From: Paraburkholderia atlantica
Lineage (GTDB): Bacteria; Pseudomonadota; Gammaproteobacteria; Burkholderiales; Burkholderiaceae
Direction: 5' to 3'
DNA length: 64,000 nucleotides
Assembly: GCF_009362785.1 (NCBI RefSeq)
Contig: NZ_WHNQ01000004.1
Location: 186,001 to 250,000, forward strand
In this document: piece after piece, positions 52,563 to 60,997 of the stretch
Numbering within the stretch: the stretch's first letter is position 1
Layout: each line of letters opens with the position of its first letter
Position numbers and translations under genes: made by a program
The notes under the pieces: model-generated
What the model was told of the DNA's origin: nothing
Seen by the model: the letters and a program-made list of their open reading frames with translations, nothing else
Database searches by the model: none

Positions 52563-55500
52563 TCAGGCGTCCGTAACGGGCGCGCCGTAGCGCGGCGCAT
52601 CCTTCTGCGCGACGTGAATCGTCCCGCCCGCGAGCGAACGCAACACCACATAAAACACCGGCGTCAGCATCAGACCGAACAGCGTGACGCCGAGCATGCC
52701 GAAGAACACCGCGACGCCCATCGCGTGACGCATTTCCGAGCCCGCGCCGCTCGACAGCACCAGCGGCACCACGCCCATGATGAAGGCGATCGACGTCATC
52801 AGAATCGGCCGCAGACGCAGACGGCTCGCTTCGATTGCCGCTTGCAGCGGACTGCGTCCATCGTGTTCGAGCTCACGCGCGAACTCGACGATCAGAATCG
52901 CGTTCTTCGCCGATAAGCCCACCAGCACCATCAAACCGATCTGCGTGAAGATGTTGTTGTCGCCACCGGTGAGCCACACGCCGGTCAGCGCCGACAGCAC
53001 GCTCATCGGCACGATCAGGATCACCGCCAGCGGCAGCGTCAGGCTTTCGTACAACGCCGCGAGCACGAGGAACACGAGCAGCACGCTGATCGGGAACACC
53101 CACAGGCCTGCGTTGCCAGCGAGGATCTGCTGATACGTGAGATCGGTCCATTCGAGCTTCACGCCGCGCGGCAGCACTTCGGCAGCCACGCGTTCGGCCG
53201 CGGCCTGCGCCTGTCCCGACGAGAAGCCGGGCGCCGGGCCGCCGTTGATGTCGGCTGCCGTGTAGCCGTTGTAGCGCACCACCATCTCCGGCCCGTAGGT
53301 CGGCGTCACGGTGACGAGCGACGACAACGGCACCATCTCGCCCGCCGCGTTGCGCGTCTTCAGTTGCAGGATGTCGTCGGCGCGTTGACGGAACGGCGCA
53401 TCCGCCTGCACGCGCACCTGATATACGCGGCCGAAGCGGTTGAAGTCGTTCACGTACAGCGAGCCCAGGTAGATCTGCATCGTGTCGAACACATCGGTGA
53501 CCGGCACGCCGAGTTGCTTCGCCTTCACGCGATCGAGATCGACGTTCAGTTGCGGCACGTTGATCTGATAGCTGGAGAAGGTCGGCCCCAGTTCGGGCGT
53601 TTGCGCCGCGCGCTTCACGAAGGCCTCGGCAGCTTTGTTCAGTTCGGCGTAGCCGACCGCGCCGTGATCCTCGAGCTGCATCTTGAAGCCGCCGAGCGTG
53701 CCGAGCCCGAGCACCGGCGGCGGCGGGAACACCGCGACGAACGAATCCTTGATCGCGCCGTACTGCTGGTTCAATGCACCGGCAATCGCGCCCGCCGACA
53801 GCTTCTTGTCGCCGCGCTCCTTGAACGGTTTCAGCGTGACGAACACGATGCCCGCGCTCGAACTATTCGTGAAGCCATTCACCGACAGACCCGGGAACGC
53901 CACCGCGCTTTCGACGCCCTGCTGCTTCAGCGCGATCGAACTCATATCGCGGATCACCTTCTCCGTGCGATCGAGCGACGCACCGTTCGGCAACTGCGCG
54001 AACGCGATTAGATACTCCTTGTCCTGCGCGGGCACGAAGCCGCCCGGCACGATCCGCGCCATCAACACGGTCGCACCGACGAGGATCGCGTACACCGCGA
54101 GCATCGCGCCCTTGCGGCGCAGCACGCCGCTCACGCCGCGGCCGTAGGCTTCCGAACCGCGATGAAAGACCTTGTTGAAACGCTTGAAGAAGCCGCCGAG
54201 CACGCGGTTCATCACGCGCGTCAGCCAGTCCTCCTTCTCGCCGTGGCTGCGCAACAGCAGCGCGGACAACGCCGGCGACAGCGTCAGCGAATTGAACGCC
54301 GAGATCACCGTCGAGATCGCGATGGTCATCGCGAACTGCTTGTAGAACTGGCCCGTGAGACCCGTCATGAATGCGAGCGGCACGAACACGGCGACCAGCG
54401 TCAGCGCGATCGCGATAATCGGCCCGCTCACTTCGCGCATCGCCTTGTAAGTCGCATCGCGCGCACTGAGCCCGCTTTCGATGTTGCGCTCGACGTTCTC
54501 CACCACGACGATCGCATCGTCGACGACGATACCGATCGCGAGCACCATGCCGAACAACGACAACGCATTGATCGAAAAGCCGAATGCCAGCAGCAGCGAG
54601 AACGTACCGACGATCGACACCGGCACCGCGATCAACGGAATGATCGACGCGCGCCACGTCTGCAGGAACACGATCACGACGATCACGACCAGTGCGATCG
54701 CTTCGAGCAGCGTATGGATCACCGCCTCGATACTCGAACGAACGAACTGCGTCGGGTCGTAGACGATCCGGTATTCGACGCCGGCCGGCATGTCCTGGGC
54801 AAGTTCCTTCATCGCCGCGCGCACCTGCTCGGAAATCGCGAGCGAGTTCGCGCCCGGCGCCTGATTGATCGCGAGCGCAACCGCGGGCTTGTTGTCGAGC
54901 AGCGAACGCAAGCCGTACTCCGACGCCGCGAGTTCGATCCGCGCGATATCGCGCAGATACGTGACACCGCCATCGGGCGCGGTCTTCACGATGATGTCGC
55001 CGAATTCGCTCTCGGTCCTCAAACGACCGCGCGCATTCACCGACAACTGCAACTGCGTGCCGGGCACCGACGGCGATGCACCGATCACACCGGCCGCCAC
55101 CTGGATGTTCTGTTCGCGAATCGAATTGACGACTTCGGTCGCGGTGAGACCGCGTTGCGCGACTTTCTGCGGATCGAGCCAGATACGCATCGCGTAGTCG
55201 CCCGAGCCCCACAGTTGCACTTCGCCGACGCCCTGAATGCGCGCGAGCCGATCCTTCACGTTCAGCAGCGCGTAATTGCGGAGATACGTCATGTCGTAGC
55301 GATCGTTCGGCGAGATCAAATGCACGACCATCGTCAGCGTCGGCGAACTCTTGATCGTCGTCACGCCGAGCCGCTGCACGTCTTCCGGCAGACGCGGCAG
55401 CGCCTGATTGACGCGGTTCTGCACGAGCTGCGTCGCGAGGTCGGGATTGGTGCCGAGCTTGAACGTGACCGTCAGCGTCAGATTGCCGTCGCTATTCGCC

Positions 55501-55748
55501 TGCGACTGCATGTACAGCATGTTCTCGACACCATTGATCTGCTCTTCGAGCGGAGCTGCGACCGCCTCCGCGATCACCTTCGGATTCGCGCCCGGATACT
55601 GTGCGTGCACCACCACTGAAGGCGGCACGACTTCCGGATACTCGGAGATGGGCAGCTTGAACAGCGAGATGATGCCCCCAAGCAGGATCAATACCGATAG
55701 CACGCCTGCAAAGATCGGGCGATCGATGAAGAATTTGGATATGTTCAT
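52563..55748 (-). CDS. ceoB: RND multidrug efflux pump, MexF/BpeF/CeoB type
   Basis: A 1061-residue inner-membrane proton-drug antiporter of the HAE1 group. FFIDRPIFAGVLSVLILLGG opens segment 1, the proton-relay Asp pair is in GIVVDDAIVVVENVERN (segment 4) and the Lys in GLSAKNAILIVEFA (segment 10). The sequence runs closest in memory to MexF, whose relatives in Burkholderia (BpeF, CeoB) pump chloramphenicol, trimethoprim and quinolones; actual substrates here are unproven. It is third in llpE-ceoA-ceoB-opcM, 43 bases after ceoA. Confidence 0.95.
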   Translation of the reverse strand: MNISKFFIDRPIFAGVLSVLILLGGIISLFKLPISEYPEVVPPSVVVHAQYPGANPKVIAEAVAAPLEEQINGVENMLYMQSQANSDGNLTLTVTFKLGTNPDLATQLVQNRVNQALPRLPEDVQRLGVTTIKSSPTLTMVVHLISPNDRYDMTYLRNYALLNVKDRLARIQGVGEVQLWGSGDYAMRIWLDPQKVAQRGLTATEVVNSIREQNIQVAAGVIGASPSVPGTQLQLSVNARGRLRTESEFGDIIVKTAPDGGVTYLRDIARIELAASEYGLRSLLDNKPAVALAINQAPGANSLAISEQVRAAMKELAQDMPAGVEYRIVYDPTQFVRSSIEAVIHTLLEAIALVVIVVIVFLQTWRASIIPLIAVPVSIVGTFSLLLAFGFSINALSLFGMVLAIGIVVDDAIVVVENVERNIESGLSARDATYKAMREVSGPIIAIALTLVAVFVPLAFMTGLTGQFYKQFAMTIAISTVISAFNSLTLSPALSALLLRSHGEKEDWLTRVMNRVLGGFFKRFNKVFHRGSEAYGRGVSGVLRRKGAMLAVYAILVGATVLMARIVPGGFVPAQDKEYLIAFAQLPNGASLDRTEKVIRDMSSIALKQQGVESAVAFPGLSVNGFTNSSSAGIVFVTLKPFKERGDKKLSAGAIAGALNQQYGAIKDSFVAVFPPPPVLGLGTLGGFKMQLEDHGAVGYAELNKAAEAFVKRAAQTPELGPTFSSYQINVPQLNVDLDRVKAKQLGVPVTDVFDTMQIYLGSLYVNDFNRFGRVYQVRVQADAPFRQRADDILQLKTRNAAGEMVPLSSLVTVTPTYGPEMVVRYNGYTAADINGGPAPGFSSGQAQAAAERVAAEVLPRGVKLEWTDLTYQQILAGNAGLWVFPISVLLVFLVLAALYESLTLPLAVILIVPMSVLSALTGVWLTGGDNNIFTQIGLMVLVGLSAKNAILIVEFARELEHDGRSPLQAAIEASRLRLRPILMTSIAFIMGVVPLVLSSGAGSEMRHAMGVAVFFGMLGVTLFGLMLTPVFYVVLRSLAGGTIHVAQKDAPRYGAPVTDA

Positions 55749-55791
55749 TGGAAGCTCTTAACTTTGGAACATGCGCGTTGGAACATGCGGC

Positions 55792-57015
55792 TCACGAATT
55801 GCCTTTCGCGCCGGTGTCCGCCGCCTTGCCGTGCGACTGCGCGAGCGCTGCGCTGTTCGGGTCGTCGTCGGTCGTCATCGGCACCATGTGCGCGCGCACC
55901 GCATCGCCGGGGCGCACACGCTGAATGCCGTTGACGACGATACGGTCGCCCGCCTTCAAACCGTCTTTGACGACGCGCAGATTGCCCTGCATCGAACCGG
56001 TCGTGATATTGCGATAAACGACGTGGTTGCCTTGATCGACGACCAGCACGAACTTCTTGTCCTGGTCGGTGCCGACGGCGGCATCGTCGATCAACAGCGC
56101 CGGATGCGGGGCGCTACCGCCCACCTTGACGCGCGCGTAGAGGCCCGGAATCAGTGCACCGTCCGCGTTGTCGAACTTCGCGCGCACGCGGATCGTGCCC
56201 GACGACGTGTCGAGCCGGTTGTCGACCGACTCGATCGTGCCGCTGCGCGAGTAGCCGGATTCATCGGCGAGACCGAGTTCGACCGGCACCTTGCCGCCGT
56301 CCTTCGCGCGGCTCAGGTATTGCAGATAGGTCTGTTCGTCCGCGTCGAACGACGCGTAGATCGGCGACACCGACACAAGTGTGGTCAGCGGCGCCGAGCT
56401 GGCGCCAGCCGACACGACGTTGCCGACCGTGATCTCCGCGCGCGACACGCGGCCCGACACCGGCGCGACGATCTTCGTATAGCCGAGATTGATGCGCGCG
56501 GTTTCGAGCGCGGCTTGCGCGGCCTTCAGGTTCGCGCTCGCCTCGCGCGCGGCGTTCTGCTTCTCGTCGTAGTCGCGCTTGGCGATCGCGTTGTCGACGA
56601 TCAACCGTTGCGCGCGTTCCCAGTCGCTCTGCGTATAGCCGGTACGCGCCTGCGCGGCCGCGAGCTGCGCTTCCGCGCGATCGACTTCGGCCGCGTATGG
56701 ACGCGGATCGATGACGAACAGCGTGTCACCCTGCTTCACCAGCGCGCCGTCCTTGAAGTTGACCGAGACGATCGTGCCTGGCACCTGCGAACGCACGTCC
56801 ACTTTCTGCACGGCTTCGAGACGGCCCGAATAGGACTGCCAGTCGGTGATGGTCTTTTGCACGACGGTCGCTACATCGACTTCCGGCACGATGGTCGGCG
56901 CGGCCGGCGAACTCGCATCCACACGGATCGCGCCGAACGTGCCGAGCCCGGCAAGAACGACGACCACTAGCGCGGCAAGCGCCACGCGGCGGCGGGAAAG
57001 AGGAAGGATAGTCAT
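55792..57015 (-). CDS. ceoA: RND periplasmic adaptor (membrane fusion protein)
   Basis: A 407-residue adaptor. An N-terminal hydrophobic segment (VALAALVVVVLAGLGTF) anchors or exports it. Next come the lipoyl half (YSGRLEAVQKVDVRSQVPGTIVSVNFKDGALVKQGDTLFVIDP), an alpha-hairpin (about 110-180), the second lipoyl half (VAPVSGRVSRAEITVGNVV) and beta-barrel and proximal domains. No lipobox is seen. GGGAGC precedes ATG 57015. It bridges CeoB and OpcM and lies 35 bases past llpE. Confidence 0.95.
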   Translation of the reverse strand: MTILPLSRRRVALAALVVVVLAGLGTFGAIRVDASSPAAPTIVPEVDVATVVQKTITDWQSYSGRLEAVQKVDVRSQVPGTIVSVNFKDGALVKQGDTLFVIDPRPYAAEVDRAEAQLAAAQARTGYTQSDWERAQRLIVDNAIAKRDYDEKQNAAREASANLKAAQAALETARINLGYTKIVAPVSGRVSRAEITVGNVVSAGASSAPLTTLVSVSPIYASFDADEQTYLQYLSRAKDGGKVPVELGLADESGYSRSGTIESVDNRLDTSSGTIRVRAKFDNADGALIPGLYARVKVGGSAPHPALLIDDAAVGTDQDKKFVLVVDQGNHVVYRNITTGSMQGNLRVVKDGLKAGDRIVVNGIQRVRPGDAVRAHMVPMTTDDDPNSAALAQSHGKAADTGAKGNS

Positions 57016-57050
57016 GTGTAGCTCCCGGGTATTGTTGATTGAATTTCTGT

Positions 57051-57917
57051 TTATCGATGAGCGCGCGCATCGAAGCGCCACTGGAAAAAGCGCACCGCTT
57101 CCTGCAAAGCGGGCGGATGATCGGCGAGCGCCGCGTGCGACACGCTTGGAAAGCGCACCACCTGGGTCTGCACGCCCGCGTCGATCAGATTGCTTGCATA
57201 CTTTTCAGCCTCGACGTGCAGCACGTCGTTCTGCGCGGTCGCGATCAGCGTGGCCGGCAAGCCCGCGAGCCGCGCCGATTCGAGCGGCGCCGCATACGGA
57301 TGCATGCGCTGCGACGCTTGCGGCAGATACGCGCGATAACACGCGGCGCACTCGCGCGCGGTGATGTCCGAACCGAGCCGCTTCTCGTCGCCAAGCCGCG
57401 TCAGGCTCGGATCGAGCATCGGACCGAACAGCGCCTGCGCGCTGATCTGCACGTCGCCTCGATCGCGCGCGATGAACGCGAGACAATTGGCGAGTTGGCC
57501 GCCCGCGTCATGACCCGCCACCCCGATCTTTCTGCTATTGCCGCCAAACGCCCGCGACCGTGTCTGCACCCACAGCGCCGCACGATGCGCGTCTTCCGGC
57601 GCGGCTGGAAACGGAAACCGCGGCGCGAGCGAATAGCCAACCGACACCACGAGCGCCGGTAAGTGTTCTGCGAAATACCGCGCGGCGAAGTCCGCGCATT
57701 CGATCGAACCTTTCGTAAAGCCGCCGCCGTGAAAATAAAGCAATACCGGCAATGCGGTTTTTTTCGTCAGCCGATACAGGCGTAACGTAATGGGCTGAGC
57801 GTACCCATCGATACCCACGTCGGTGACTTCAAGTGTTGCGTCAGTGGCCTCAGCGCCAGTGTCTTCGGCGGAAACGCCGATGGAAACGGACGGGTACGGC
57901 GATTTGAATGCATCCAT
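57051..57917 (-). CDS. llpE: Alpha/beta hydrolase of the hormone-sensitive-lipase family (LlpE) with Asp at the nucleophile position
   Basis: A 288-residue protein. The oxyanion motif HGGG (63-66) is present, as are the acid (Asp231, in QNDVLHVEAEKY) and His261 (VSHAAL). The nucleophile elbow, normally GDSAGG, reads GHDAGG, putting Asp137 where Ser is expected (codon at 57507-57509, GAC). It may not be an ordinary esterase. Genes like this, called llpE, precede ceoAB-opcM and bpeEF-oprC and are co-transcribed with them. It is first in the operon, divergent from ceoR. Confidence 0.88.
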   Translation of the reverse strand: MDAFKSPYPSVSIGVSAEDTGAEATDATLEVTDVGIDGYAQPITLRLYRLTKKTALPVLLYFHGGGFTKGSIECADFAARYFAEHLPALVVSVGYSLAPRFPFPAAPEDAHRAALWVQTRSRAFGGNSRKIGVAGHDAGGQLANCLAFIARDRGDVQISAQALFGPMLDPSLTRLGDEKRLGSDITARECAACYRAYLPQASQRMHPYAAPLESARLAGLPATLIATAQNDVLHVEAEKYASNLIDAGVQTQVVRFPSVSHAALADHPPALQEAVRFFQWRFDARAHR

Positions 57918-57954
57918 GTCGAGCCGCGCAAATGCGCATAGAACTTCAATGGTG

Positions 57955-58012
57955 CGAATTGTGGGTTCAGCAGACTCGCAAATAAATGCCTATAATCCGG
58001 CAACACAATTCG
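57955..58012. promoter_or_regulatory. Divergent llpE/ceoR promoter bracketed by 9-bp inverted repeats
   Basis: CGAATTGTG (57955-57963) and its perfect complement CACAATTCG (58004-58012) flank a 40-base segment. Inside is a perfect TATAAT (57991-57996), suitable as the ceoR -10 box. LysR-type tetramers bind two separated half-sites, so this layout fits CeoR/BpeT control of both promoters. Confidence 0.6.
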
Positions 58013-58092
58013 GTGCCTTTGAACAATCCCGTCGCGATTGTTTTCGCGGACTCCATTCCCGCCTGCGCACCTGCCCCTACTGGAGGTTTGCA

Positions 58093-59097
58093 ATGGACCG
58101 GCTTCAGGCCATGCAAGTGTTCACGCGTGTCGTCGACACCAACAGCTTTACCCGCGCAGCGGAGACGCTCGATCTGCCGCGCGCGTCGGTTACTACGATC
58201 ATTCAGAACCTCGAAGCGTTTCTCGGCACGCGGCTGATGCACCGGACCACCCGCCGTCTGTCGCTGACGCCGGATGGCGCCGCGTATTACGAGCGCTGCG
58301 TACGCATCCTCGCTGATGTCGAAGAGACCGAGGCGAGTTTCCAGAGCGGCAACAAGAAGCCGCACGGCAAGCTGCGCATCGACATGCCGGGCTCGATTGG
58401 CCGTCTGCTCGTGATTCCGGCGCTGTGCGAATTCCACACGCGCTATCCGGACATCGATCTGCAACTGGGCCTCACCGACCGGCCCGTCGATCTGCTGCAG
58501 GAAGGCGTCGATTGCGTGGTGCGCGTCGGCGCGCTGCAGGATTCGTCACTGGTCGCACGCCGCATCGGTCTGTTCGAGGGCGTGACCTGCGCGGCACCTG
58601 ACTACATCAAGCGCGCGGGCATGCCCACTTCGCTCGAAGATCTCGAAAATCACAAAGCCGTCAATTACTTCTCGAGCCGCACAGGACGCACGATCGACTG
58701 GGCGTTCCTGGTGAACGGCAACGAGGTGGAAGTGAAGATGAAGAGCATCGTGTCGGTCAACGACGCGGATGCTTACGTGACCTGCGGACTCGAAGGCTTC
58801 GGCCTGATTCAGCCGGCGCTCTTCATGGTGCTGCCGCATCTGCGCTCGGGCCAACTCGTCGAAGTACTGCCGGAACTGAAGCCTTTGCCGATGCCGATTT
58901 CGGCAGTCTATCCGCACAGTCGTCATCTGTCGCCGAAAGTCCGCGTTTTCGTAGACTGGATTGCGGAGCTGTTCGATCGTTGCCCATTGCTGAGCGGCCG
59001 CGGCAGTCTCGACGCCACCTGCACGAAGCGCACGTTCGAGCAGCGCGAGTCCGCGCCGGCACTCGACACGCCGGTGATGTCAGAATGGGTCGCCTGA
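58093..59097 (+). CDS. ceoR: LysR-family regulator of the efflux operon (CeoR/BpeT type)
   Basis: A 334-residue regulator. The winged helix-turn-helix is at residues 1-60 (MQVFTRVVDTNSFTRAAETLDLPRASVTTIIQNLE), followed by the co-inducer domain. A C-terminal extension after about residue 300 is longer than in most LysR proteins. It is divergent from llpE, the same arrangement as bpeT or ceoR, which activate their efflux operons. GGAGG lies eight bases before ATG 58093; the open frame upstream to 57823 runs into llpE and is discarded. Confidence 0.9.
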   Translation: MDRLQAMQVFTRVVDTNSFTRAAETLDLPRASVTTIIQNLEAFLGTRLMHRTTRRLSLTPDGAAYYERCVRILADVEETEASFQSGNKKPHGKLRIDMPGSIGRLLVIPALCEFHTRYPDIDLQLGLTDRPVDLLQEGVDCVVRVGALQDSSLVARRIGLFEGVTCAAPDYIKRAGMPTSLEDLENHKAVNYFSSRTGRTIDWAFLVNGNEVEVKMKSIVSVNDADAYVTCGLEGFGLIQPALFMVLPHLRSGQLVEVLPELKPLPMPISAVYPHSRHLSPKVRVFVDWIAELFDRCPLLSGRGSLDATCTKRTFEQRESAPALDTPVMSEWVA

Positions 59098-59307
59098 AGT
59101 GCGTTAATTGAAACAGTGAATTCCAGCCGCGGCGCCAATGCCGCGGCAACTGTGCAATCGGGTGGCTTCTGCAAGGCTCCGTCGCGATTGTTCCTGAATC
59201 GCGACAATTCATTTCGCAAAACCGCGATTTATCCGCCACGCGTCAACGTCTAAATTTCACCCTGTCGCAGCGCCATCGCGCTGCCAATGAATCGACAGGA
59301 GTGAATC

Positions 59308-59610
59308 ATGAAACGCAATCTTTTGGCAGGCCTCGCCCTGTCGCTGCTCGTCAGCGTTCCGGCATTTGCGGAAGGCGGCAGTATCGGCCGTGCAGGAACC
59401 TATGACACGCAACCGGCGCCGAGCGCGAGCACGAAGACCCGCGCCGAGGTCAAGGCGGAACTGGTCGCCGCTTATCGCGACGGCTCGCTGCCCTCGCTGA
59501 ACCGCACCTCGTATCCGAACAAAGGCCTGATCGGTCAGACGCAAGCCGCGCGCATCGCATTGCAGGAAGGGACGAACGGCGAAGTGACGCGCGTCGCGAA
59601 GGGCCAGTAA
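59308..59610 (+). CDS. DUF4148-family secreted protein
   Basis: A 100-residue periplasmic protein. The signal peptide MKRNLLAGLALSLLVSVPAFAEGG is cleaved after AFA. The mature part contains KTRAEVKAELVAAYRDGSLPSLN, characteristic of DUF4148 proteins, which are abundant in Burkholderiaceae and of unknown function. GACAGGAG precedes the ATG. A possible 24-aa peptide gene follows on the same strand. Confidence 0.9.
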   Translation: MKRNLLAGLALSLLVSVPAFAEGGSIGRAGTYDTQPAPSASTKTRAEVKAELVAAYRDGSLPSLNRTSYPNKGLIGQTQAARIALQEGTNGEVTRVAKGQ

Positions 59611-59688
59611 CGAGTTAGCAGAAGTTGATTAGGAAACCGGCGCGCCTGTCGCACGAGAAGCGCGCGCCTCTTCATCAAGGAGCACATC

Positions 59689-59763
59689 ATGACACCATCG
59701 GAACTCGATAACTGGGATACCGATACGCCCGTGTGGACGCCGTATCGCCCGGCACAGCATTGA
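59689..59763 (+). CDS. Possible 24-aa peptide
   Basis: A 24-codon frame (MTPSELDNWDTDTPVWTPYR then PAQH) with a strong AAGGAG five bases before its ATG. The peptide is acidic and rich in Trp, Thr and Pro. It sits 78 bases past the DUF4148 gene and 36 bases before a GC-rich terminator-like hairpin, so it may be on the same transcript. Too short to judge by family; the ribosome-binding site is the main support. Confidence 0.45.
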   Translation: MTPSELDNWDTDTPVWTPYRPAQH

Positions 59764-59799
59764 GCGTTAGCTGTCTGTCGTTCACGGCACTCGCCGTTA

Positions 59800-59831
59800 T
59801 GCGCCCGCGAAGTGGCTTCGCGGGCGCATTT
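59800..59831 (+). terminator. Probable terminator hairpin
   Basis: A perfect 13-bp stem TGCGCCCGCGAAG / CTTCGCGGGCGCA with a three-base loop, followed by only three T. Position after the DUF4148 gene and before the convergent lipoprotein genes supports a terminator role. Confidence 0.65.
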
Positions 59832-59881
59832 GCATTGAAGCGATCGAAAGCGCAAGCCGTTTCTTGCTGACTGAGGAGCGT

Positions 59882-60547
59882 TCAATCGGTGCCGTATTTG
59901 GGTGAGCGTGGCCCGTACAGCAGTCCGTTCGGCGGCCCGGCATGCAGAAGCCGATAGCTCGTCACCCCAGCGATATCGTGGCCCCTGTCCGTCAGCGAAT
60001 CCGCAACCTGCTTGATCGCTGCCGTGACGAGCATGCCGATCAGCCCACCGCCAGCATAGTTGTTGCCCTCATTGCTGTTGGCGCTCGCACTACCCTGCCA
60101 TAGCACGTCACCGGTCTTGAGATCGACCAGCCGGGCGGATGCCGTGACGACTGTCGCACTGTCGACGACGTGGTACACGGTGCCGTACTGCGTGATCTTC
60201 GAATACAGGGCCGCGTCGGCACCGAAGATTTCGCGTAGCTTCGCGGGCGAGATCGCTTCGATCTCCGCCGCCATCGTCAGGCCGTTCTGCCTGAACGTTT
60301 CATCCATCACCGCCACCGGTATCACGTAGTAGCCGGATTCGGCGAGCGGCATCGTCATTTGCGAGAGCATGCTGTTGGTCGCCTGTACGTCCGCCGTTTT
60401 GTTGGTCGGGGGCAGCAACAGGATCGAGTGCGGCCGGCTGTTCCTGAATGCCGTGTAGTCGGCGTGCTTCACAGGTTGCGCGCACGCGGCCAGCAGTACG
60501 ACAGTCGATAGCGCAAACCAGTGTTTGAGGGAAAGGATCTTGGACAT
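59882..60547 (-). CDS. DUF799 (GNA1162-like) lipoprotein
   Basis: A 221-residue lipoprotein. The lipobox is VLLAAC (Cys near 22). Mature landmarks HSILLLPPTNKTADVQATNSMLSQMTMPLAESGYYVIPVAVMDETF and ASARLVDLKTGDVLWQGSA match the DUF799/GNA1162 family, whose fold is related to TolB N-terminal/CsgG-type domains. It is the last gene of a three-lipoprotein set with DUF4810 and CsgG-like genes. The set is likely to form a periplasmic or outer-membrane assembly; its role is unknown. Confidence 0.88.
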   Translation of the reverse strand: MSKILSLKHWFALSTVVLLAACAQPVKHADYTAFRNSRPHSILLLPPTNKTADVQATNSMLSQMTMPLAESGYYVIPVAVMDETFRQNGLTMAAEIEAISPAKLREIFGADAALYSKITQYGTVYHVVDSATVVTASARLVDLKTGDVLWQGSASANSNEGNNYAGGGLIGMLVTAAIKQVADSLTDRGHDIAGVTSYRLLHAGPPNGLLYGPRSPKYGTD

Positions 60548-60557
60548 GGTGGCTCGC

Positions 60558-60926
60558 TCAGGGCTGTTTCGGTTTCTTCATCAGGAAGTCCATGTAGGTC
60601 GTGGATTCCGGAAACAGCTGCTTCTCGGACTCGAATTCCTGCATGGCCTGGGTGTCGTTGCCGACACTCGCGAACAACATGCCCAGTTGCGCATGAAATC
60701 CGGGCGGCGGCGTGTGCCCCTTGCCCCGGATGACCTGGAGGGACTTTTCGAGCGCCTCGATCTGCTCCGGCGGAGCCTTTTCTCCCTTCAGATAGTCGTA
60801 CACGGCCGGCTGGTAGCCGGTCCACTGGTAAAGCGGCTGGGGACTGTTCGCCGCGCATCCCGAGAGGAGCACGGCTGCCATCGTTACTTGCAAATAGATT
60901 CCCCGCATCATGCGGTTATGTTTCAT
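60558..60926 (-). CDS. DUF4810 lipoprotein
   Basis: A 122-residue lipoprotein with lipobox VLLSGC followed by AANSPQPLYQW. The mature part has LYQWTGYQPAVYDYLKGE, PPPGFHAQLGMLFASVGNDTQAMQEFESEKQLFPES (a TPR-like helix pair) and a terminal MDFLMKKPK, matching DUF4810. It lies 10 bases before the DUF799 gene. Several ATG codons (60944, 60941, 60926) could start it and none has a good ribosome-binding site; 60926 gives the most typical signal peptide. Confidence 0.85.
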   Translation of the reverse strand: MKHNRMMRGIYLQVTMAAVLLSGCAANSPQPLYQWTGYQPAVYDYLKGEKAPPEQIEALEKSLQVIRGKGHTPPPGFHAQLGMLFASVGNDTQAMQEFESEKQLFPESTTYMDFLMKKPKQP

Positions 60927-60997
60927 TGTGAATCGCGTCATCATGTTTATTGCTGGTGCGGTGGGACGTGGATCGAACGCAATAGACCGGCACGCAC

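Noticed and set aside
54162-55619. 485-aa open frame antisense to ceoB
   Set aside because: His/Arg/Asp-rich repeat-like composition produced by antisense reading of the RND pump gene.
59115-59150. CCGCGG-rich hairpin after ceoR as a terminator
   Set aside because: Paired bases are present but no T-run follows in either direction.
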